The notes beneath the pieces are model-generated. The model was not told the origin of the DNA. It made no database searches and saw nothing but the letters and a program-made list of their open reading frames with translations. From Bacteroidota bacterium (GTDB lineage Bacteria > Bacteroidota > Bacteroidia > Bacteroidales > Prolixibacteraceae), in assembly GCA_030691295.1 (NCBI GenBank), contig JAUYEQ010000704.1, positions 1-10,663 of the forward strand: a stretch of DNA of 10,663 nt, given 5' to 3'. A program made the translations under genes and the position numbers. Below are positions 6,163-10,663 of the stretch, piece after piece (position 1 is the stretch's first letter; every line of letters starts with the position of its first letter).

Positions 6163-7503
6163 CTACCTTCCAAATTTCTGTATTTGATGCTTCAGCCTGA
6201 AACCAAACAGGACGGCTGCAGTTGAAAGGCCAAATACAAATCCGATCCAGACTCCGGAATACCCAAAATTAAATACAAAAGCAAGCAGATAGCTGATGGG
6301 CAAACTGACAACAATGTATGAGAAAAAGGCCATGAACATAGGTATCCTGACATCAGCCATTCCGCGCAATGCACCCAATAAAACAACCTGAACTCCATCG
6401 AAGATTTGAAAAAAAGCGCCAACAATCAACAATCCGGCTGCAAACCTGATTACTTCAGGATCGCTGGTAAATAGCAGTGGCAGTTGATTGCGCAAAACAA
6501 CAAAGAGAATTCCCATGAGCAACATAAATGCGATTACAATGTGGAGCGATGCAAATACAGCATGTATTAATTCTTTCCGGTCGCGGTCGCCAAATGCATG
6601 ACTCACCCTGATGGTTGTTCCTGAAGCCAGACCAAACGAAATCATGTAGGTCATTCCAGCCATCCCAATTGCAACCTGATGCCCGGCAAGTGCCTCTTTC
6701 GAAATCCATCCAAGCATAATTGCACCGATACCGAAGGCCAGAAATTCGATGATCATTTGCATTCCAATGGATAATCCAACAGACAACATTCGCTTAATTT
6801 TTTCTATTTCAACCCGTGCTATTTTTGCCGACTCAAGATAAACCCTGAACGAAGGCCTTTTCAGAATAATGAGAAGAAAAATGACAGGCATAATTATTCG
6901 TGCAATCAAAGTGGCATAACCGGCACCATTCAGTCCGAGGGCCGGAAACCCCAACTTACCGAATATCAGGACATAATTCAGGAATATATTTATAATATTG
7001 GCAATAATGGTGATGATCATGGCAATTTTTGTGTTGCCGACTCCTTCAAAAAACTGCTTGATGGAAAAGAAAATCAGCATTGGCAAAAGCGAGGCTACCT
7101 GAATCAAAAAATACGGAATTGCCGCCTTCACAACATCTTCGCTTTGCCCCATTCGCCCCATAAAGAAGACAACCGATGACATAAGTAAACAAAGCAAAAT
7201 TGCAGCAATAAAATGAACCAGAATGCCATTTTTAAGCCAGCCTCCCACTCCACCGGGATTTTGAGCGTTGAATGATTGCCCCACCAAAGGCATAATGCCC
7301 AAAGTGATTCCCAAACCAAACAACATTCCAATATGAAATACATTGATAGCAAACGATGCAGCAGCAAGTTCGGTTGTCCCGACATGGCCAACCATCATAT
7401 TATCAGCCAGATTAACTGTAACCTGCCCAATCTGTGCAAAAATTACGGGAATGGCAAGTGTTAGATTTTTTCGGTAAACAGGTAAATAATCAGAGATGGT
7501 CAC
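6163..7503 (-). CDS. MATE family efflux transporter (NorM/DinF-like)
   Basis: This 446-residue inner-membrane protein has about 12 membrane segments arranged as two MatE halves. It is expected to export cationic drugs or metabolites in exchange for Na+ or H+. The first helix carries ADNMMVGHVG, with Asp34 at the position of the essential acidic residue of NorM-type proteins (VDTIMAG in those). The matching start of the second half is seen around IGMQMIIEFLAFGIGAIMLG. The start codon is GTG at 7503: an in-frame TGA lies seven codons upstream, no ATG lies between, and the next methionines are inside helix 1. Length is normal. It follows the DUF5916 gene by 37 nt on the same strand with no terminator or clear promoter between, so the two are likely co-transcribed. 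The substrate cannot be predicted. Confidence 0.92.
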   Translation of the reverse strand: MTISDYLPVYRKNLTLAIPVIFAQIGQVTVNLADNMMVGHVGTTELAAASFAINVFHIGMLFGLGITLGIMPLVGQSFNAQNPGGVGGWLKNGILVHFIAAILLCLLMSSVVFFMGRMGQSEDVVKAAIPYFLIQVASLLPMLIFFSIKQFFEGVGNTKIAMIITIIANIINIFLNYVLIFGKLGFPALGLNGAGYATLIARIIMPVIFLLIILKRPSFRVYLESAKIARVEIEKIKRMLSVGLSIGMQMIIEFLAFGIGAIMLGWISKEALAGHQVAIGMAGMTYMISFGLASGTTIRVSHAFGDRDRKELIHAVFASLHIVIAFMLLMGILFVVLRNQLPLLFTSDPEVIRFAAGLLIVGAFFQIFDGVQVVLLGALRGMADVRIPMFMAFFSYIVVSLPISYLLAFVFNFGYSGVWIGFVFGLSTAAVLFGFRLKHQIQKFGR

Positions 7504-7540
7504 AACTTTAGATTCAAAATTTCAGGCAAAAGAAAGCAAT

Positions 7541-10141
7541 TTATAACGAAAACCAATAACTGAATTTGACCATAAACACATTTTGCGACTGAACCTTCCA
7601 GATATTTCCGAAACTTTTTAAGATTGATTGATTGAACTGATCGGAGTATTCAGAACGGGTATTGGTCCAAACCAGATACAATGTTGAACCGGGCCGAAAT
7701 TCCCATCTTCCCACCATATTTGATCTGAATTCGTGGTAGTTAAAATCAGGATTTATTATCTTATACAAAAGGTTTCCGTTTTTCCTCAGTTCGTATTTAT
7801 TATCAGCTAGAAGATGGTTATGCAAATTGTTATAACGTAAATCCAACGATTTATTACTTGCATCGGCCACTTCCCTGAAATTCTCAAATTTACCCGTCGA
7901 GGCATAAGGATTTCCATAGTACTGGAGCGAAATTTCAGGCGAAATAAAGTATTCAAACCGGAGTGTGGACGAAATTGTATTGCGGTCGATAGTACCCACA
8001 ATGTATTTTGTATTTCTGATGTATTCATGATGATCAACAGTATTGTCAAAAATAGTTCTGGAAGTAATACTGAACCGATCGCTCAATTGCCACCGAACCA
8101 ATGCAGTAAAATAGGTGGTTTTTGAAATATCATCAGAAAAGAATTTTAAACGGGGGCCAAAACCTACAAACAAGTCTTTCACCTGATTTGATTGAATAAA
8201 CAACTCATAATCCTGCAAACAATTATCTTTGAACAATTTAGGTCCTCCGCGAAGCTCACGTGTATCAAAATAATTGAGATTCGCTTTCAGGTTAAGGTGC
8301 ACGCTCCATAAGTTTTTAAATTGCGTGTAACCATGGAGTTTAAAGCGGTCGAGTGTTGTTTCACCACCATAACTCCAGTTACGTTCCTGTTCGGCTTCAA
8401 CATAGTAGCTCCTGACAATTCCTTTCGGCTGGCTGACTTTGTAGGTAACATTCACCATTTCTTTGATTACATCAGCCTGATACAAATACCCCACATCATT
8501 TAAATCGACACCGGGCGACCTCCAGTTTAAAGTTCCAACCACCCTGAGTTTTCCACTTCGTTTTCCGCCCTGAAGTGAACCACCCCAGCCAGACATGCTT
8601 GTTCTTTCCGAATCATATTCCAAATGATCGGCATCAGTACGCTGAAAATAATGTGCAGTAGAGCGTTGTAATCGTTGTATCGCAGTTGTATCACCATTTA
8701 TGTTGCTAAAAAACCCTTTGAAATCGACAAAATATTTTCGCTTTTTCCAGTTGTGCTGAAAGTCAACTCCGCCGGACAAGGCTGAATTCGATAAAAACTG
8801 CAGGTGATCTTCATTAATTGTGCGCAAGGTTGATGTGACCATTCCGCCCAAAACTGTATTGCCTTTATCAAAATCCTGCTTGACACGTCCAACCATAAAA
8901 CTGGTAAACGGTTCAACAGCCACTTTTGATTTTGATCCGGGACTGTATATCGTTGCATTTTCTTTGGCGGTCAAACTCTGAACAACACCAACAGAAAGTC
9001 CATCTTTTGTTTTCCCCGTCAATTTCAGGGCGCTGATTATAGGAATATTGTCAGAAATTTTCAATGTTTGATTTTCTTCCAAATCAGGAAAATAACTTGG
9101 ATCATGACCAATTCTCCGGCTGTAAAAAAGCATGTCGTTACCTATTGAGAAGTCAAGAATCGTATTTCCCTCCAAAAAGAATGGTCGTTTTTCCTCGTTA
9201 AAAACTTCATAGGAAGTCAAATTCAAAACTGCCGGATCGGCCTCGATTTGTCCAAAGTCCGGATTGATGGCGTAATCCAGCGTAAATCCGGAATTCAATC
9301 CAACTTTCCCATTTAGACCAGCGCCATAGTTCATTTTATTTTCAAGATCGGTATTCGGGCTGTACCTTGAATTCACATAAGGCAAAAACTCATAATTGAC
9401 CTTTGGTTTAATTCCTTTAATACCACGCAATTCACCAAACAAATAAACCATGGCCGGAGCATCAATCGGAATCAGCTTCCACTGGCTTTCTTCATTTAAA
9501 CGATCAATCCAACGCCAAACATGAATTCCCCAAACCTGTTCATCGCCGGGCGAAAAACGAAGCTGACTGAAAGGTATCTGAATTTCAGAAGTCCAGACCG
9601 AATCGTAAACCTGGGCTTTTCCGTCCCAAACTGCATCCCAGTTAAAATCCCAATTATAGGCGCCAAGGTGTACCAAATCCACTTTCTGACCAGAAGCCGC
9701 TACATTGAATTCATAAGCAGTTTGCTTGTCGTTGTATGAATCAATGGCTATGCCTGCAATATCACCGGCCATCTCATCCCTTCTGCTTAAAATGGGTCTG
9801 ATATTTCCGGGGCCTTTATCAAAACATTTGAACCCAACGTACAAATTGTTATTGTCGTACAAAATTTTTATTTGCGTTTCCTGTGAAGGTTTCATTCCCT
9901 GATTGGGTATTTGCTGGGTAAACCCGCCCGACCAAACACCAGATTCCCAGCATAATTCAGTTAATTTCCCGTCAATTTTCGGGCGATTTTCAATTCGGGT
10001 AGCATGATAAACACGTTTAACACCTGCCAGCCGATTGACAGCAGTGTCAGTTGAAAGATTATATTTGTCGGTGACCTGTGCAAAAAGATTGGTTGCACTA
10101 AACATCAAAAACAAACAGCAAATAGTTAGGCGGAATAGCAT
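7541..10141 (-). CDS. CBM9-like/DUF5916 outer-membrane protein
   Basis: This 866-residue protein has a Sec signal (cleavage probably after Phe-Ala at 20-21, no lipobox). A CBM9-like beta-sandwich domain follows (about 48-235: RPKIDGKLTE near 53-62, then NLYVGFKCFD, YEFNVAASG and WTSEIQIPFSQLRF). The long C-terminal DUF5916 region begins with the family hallmark INPDFGQIEADP (Gln298) and FNEEKRPFFLEG, then continues as alternating aromatic-rich strands typical of an outer-membrane beta-barrel. The final residues KFSYWFSL end in an aromatic-rich strand, as BAM substrates usually do. CBM9 folds in other proteins bind sugars, but ligand binding by this family is not established, and no catalytic motif is recognisable. 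It is the first gene of a likely two-gene unit with the MATE transporter. Transport, anchoring or cell-surface glycan binding are all possible roles. Confidence 0.88.
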   Translation of the reverse strand: MLFRLTICCLFLMFSATNLFAQVTDKYNLSTDTAVNRLAGVKRVYHATRIENRPKIDGKLTELCWESGVWSGGFTQQIPNQGMKPSQETQIKILYDNNNLYVGFKCFDKGPGNIRPILSRRDEMAGDIAGIAIDSYNDKQTAYEFNVAASGQKVDLVHLGAYNWDFNWDAVWDGKAQVYDSVWTSEIQIPFSQLRFSPGDEQVWGIHVWRWIDRLNEESQWKLIPIDAPAMVYLFGELRGIKGIKPKVNYEFLPYVNSRYSPNTDLENKMNYGAGLNGKVGLNSGFTLDYAINPDFGQIEADPAVLNLTSYEVFNEEKRPFFLEGNTILDFSIGNDMLFYSRRIGHDPSYFPDLEENQTLKISDNIPIISALKLTGKTKDGLSVGVVQSLTAKENATIYSPGSKSKVAVEPFTSFMVGRVKQDFDKGNTVLGGMVTSTLRTINEDHLQFLSNSALSGGVDFQHNWKKRKYFVDFKGFFSNINGDTTAIQRLQRSTAHYFQRTDADHLEYDSERTSMSGWGGSLQGGKRSGKLRVVGTLNWRSPGVDLNDVGYLYQADVIKEMVNVTYKVSQPKGIVRSYYVEAEQERNWSYGGETTLDRFKLHGYTQFKNLWSVHLNLKANLNYFDTRELRGGPKLFKDNCLQDYELFIQSNQVKDLFVGFGPRLKFFSDDISKTTYFTALVRWQLSDRFSITSRTIFDNTVDHHEYIRNTKYIVGTIDRNTISSTLRFEYFISPEISLQYYGNPYASTGKFENFREVADASNKSLDLRYNNLHNHLLADNKYELRKNGNLLYKIINPDFNYHEFRSNMVGRWEFRPGSTLYLVWTNTRSEYSDQFNQSILKSFGNIWKVQSQNVFMVKFSYWFSL

Positions 10142-10161
10142 AAGTAATTATTTTCGAGGAG

Positions 10162-10169
10162 CAAATATA
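10162..10169 (-). promoter_or_regulatory. Candidate -7 element of DUF5916-MATE unit
   Basis: On the minus strand the sequence reads TATATTTG, an exact TAnnTTTG match, 20 nt before the ATG at 10141. It implies a very short leader of about 15 nt. The -33 match is weak (GTTG on the minus strand at 10184-10187, only 14 nt away). Confidence 0.45.
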
Positions 10170-10259
10170 TATATAAATCATTTCAACTTGATATGTTAAC
10201 CGATATTTTTTTATTAAAATAGAACTCAATTTGGCAAACATTAAACATTTCGCCTGTTT

Positions 10260-10291
10260 TTTGGTTTTTACTCCGTGTCAATTAAATTTTG
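10260..10291 (+). promoter_or_regulatory. Candidate promoter of biotin carboxylase gene
   Basis: TTTG at 10260-10263 is followed after 19 nt by TAAATTTTG at 10283-10291. That is the Bacteroidota -33/-7 arrangement, except that the -7 element has one extra T. Initiation would be near 10298, about 27 nt before the ATG at 10325. It points away from the minus-strand promoter at 10162-10169, making 10142-10324 a divergent control region. Confidence 0.45.
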
Positions 10292-10305
10292 AATAAATAA
10301 TCCTT

Positions 10306-10332
10306 ATGGATAACAAAATATTAAATGAATAA
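10306..10332 (+). other. Possible 8-codon upstream ORF
   Basis: An ATG at 10306 opens a frame reading Met-Asp-Asn-Lys-Ile-Leu-Asn-Glu and stops with TAA at 10330-10332, overlapping the first codons of the biotin carboxylase by 8 nt in another frame. Such an arrangement could couple or hinder initiation downstream. A frame this short occurs easily by chance and no conservation can be tested here. Confidence 0.2.
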
Positions 10333-10663
10333 AATCAATAAAATCCTGATTGCCAACCGTGGCGAAATTGCAGTAAGAATCATGCGTACCTGCCGCGAAA
10401 TGGGTATTTCAACAGTTGCAGTTTTTTCTGATGCCGACCGAACTTCGATGCATGTGCGCTATGCAGATGAAGCCTATCACATCGGCCCCTCCCCTTCTTC
10501 CGAAAGTTATTTGAATGCAACGAAGATAATTGAAGTTGCAAAAAAATGTCAGGCAGATGCCATTCATCCCGGATATGGATTTTTATCGGAGAATGCAGCA
10601 TTCTCGCGGAAATGTAACGAAAACGGGATCATTTTTATCGGTCCCAAACCTGAGGTGATTGAA
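10325..10663 (+). CDS. Biotin carboxylase subunit (5' part, runs off window)
   Basis: The first 113 codons of a biotin carboxylase are present; the rest lies beyond the window edge. The enzyme uses ATP and bicarbonate to carboxylate biotin on a carrier protein for acetyl-CoA, propionyl-CoA or pyruvate carboxylation in the cytoplasm. The N-terminal Rossmann-like domain is typical: [17 protein letters not shown] (from residue 7), [24 protein letters not shown] and [14 protein letters not shown] (from 81). The missing ATP-grasp domain would follow. The ATG at 10325 gives an N-terminus with a duplicated Asn-Lys-Ile (2-4 and 5-7), encoded by a perfect 9-bp tandem repeat. The family also includes PccA-like and pyruvate carboxylase proteins, and the fragment cannot separate these from housekeeping AccC. 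Confidence 0.9.
   Translation, partial: MNKINKILIANRGEIAVRIMRTCREMGISTVAVFSDADRTSMHVRYADEAYHIGPSPSSESYLNATKIIEVAKKCQADAIHPGYGFLSENAAFSRKCNENGIIFIGPKPEVIE
10328..10345 (+). repeat. 9-bp perfect tandem duplication in start of biotin carboxylase
   Basis: AATAAAATC occurs twice head to tail (10328-10336 and 10337-10345), encoding Asn-Lys-Ile twice right after the start Met. Biotin carboxylases usually have only a few residues before the [10 protein letters not shown] strand, so one copy is probably extra. The duplication keeps the frame. Confidence 0.7.

Noticed and set aside
7504..7540. A promoter for the MATE gene in the 37-nt spacer
   Set aside because: The minus strand holds only GAAATTTTG, a poor match to TAnnTTTG with no -33 partner, so co-transcription is simpler.

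Overview
The window looks like chromosomal DNA of a Bacteroidota species, probably Bacteroidales/Marinilabiliales-like. Three things point there. Intergenic DNA is AT-rich and starts are preceded by A-rich stretches rather than Shine-Dalgarno sequences. Several upstream regions contain matches to the Bacteroidota -7 promoter element TAnnTTTG. The gene content includes a CBM9-like/DUF5916 outer-membrane protein and a Tat-exported TIM-barrel 'sugar phosphate isomerase' typical of the phylum. No rRNA, tRNA, CRISPR array, insertion sequence, integrase or phage gene was seen.

Layout. Positions 1-297 are AT-rich non-coding DNA with promoter-like elements and a short direct repeat. 298-1518 (+) encodes a WecA/TagO/MraY-type polyprenyl-phosphate sugar-1-phosphate transferase. 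A small secreted protein of unknown function follows (1597-1974, +) and is closed by a good intrinsic terminator. 2191-5016 (+) encodes a large FAD plus Fe-S D-lactate dehydrogenase (Dld-II type). 5139-6008 (+) encodes a Tat-exported xylose-isomerase-like TIM-barrel protein. A strong hairpin terminator, probably bidirectional, and a phased GTCATT repeat lie between this gene and the convergent minus-strand pair. That pair is transcribed as the DUF5916 barrel protein (10141-7541) followed 37 nt later by a MATE transporter (7503-6163). From a divergent 183-nt spacer the first 113 codons of a biotin carboxylase begin at 10325 (+) and run off the window.

Functional reading. The genes look like mostly independent housekeeping or metabolic units: lipid-linked glycan initiation, lactate or 2-hydroxyacid oxidation into the quinone pool, periplasmic sugar chemistry, an outer-membrane barrel with an inner-membrane drug/metabolite antiporter, and acyl-CoA carboxylation. 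The only clear candidate for a physically linked pair is DUF5916-MATE. I did not find convincing evidence of a new multi-gene system. The most unusual local signals are the 11-bp-phased GTCATT array at 6120-6158, a perfect 9-bp tandem duplication in the first codons of the biotin carboxylase with an overlapping 8-codon upstream ORF, and a His-to-Ser change in a usually conserved loop of the WecA-like enzyme.
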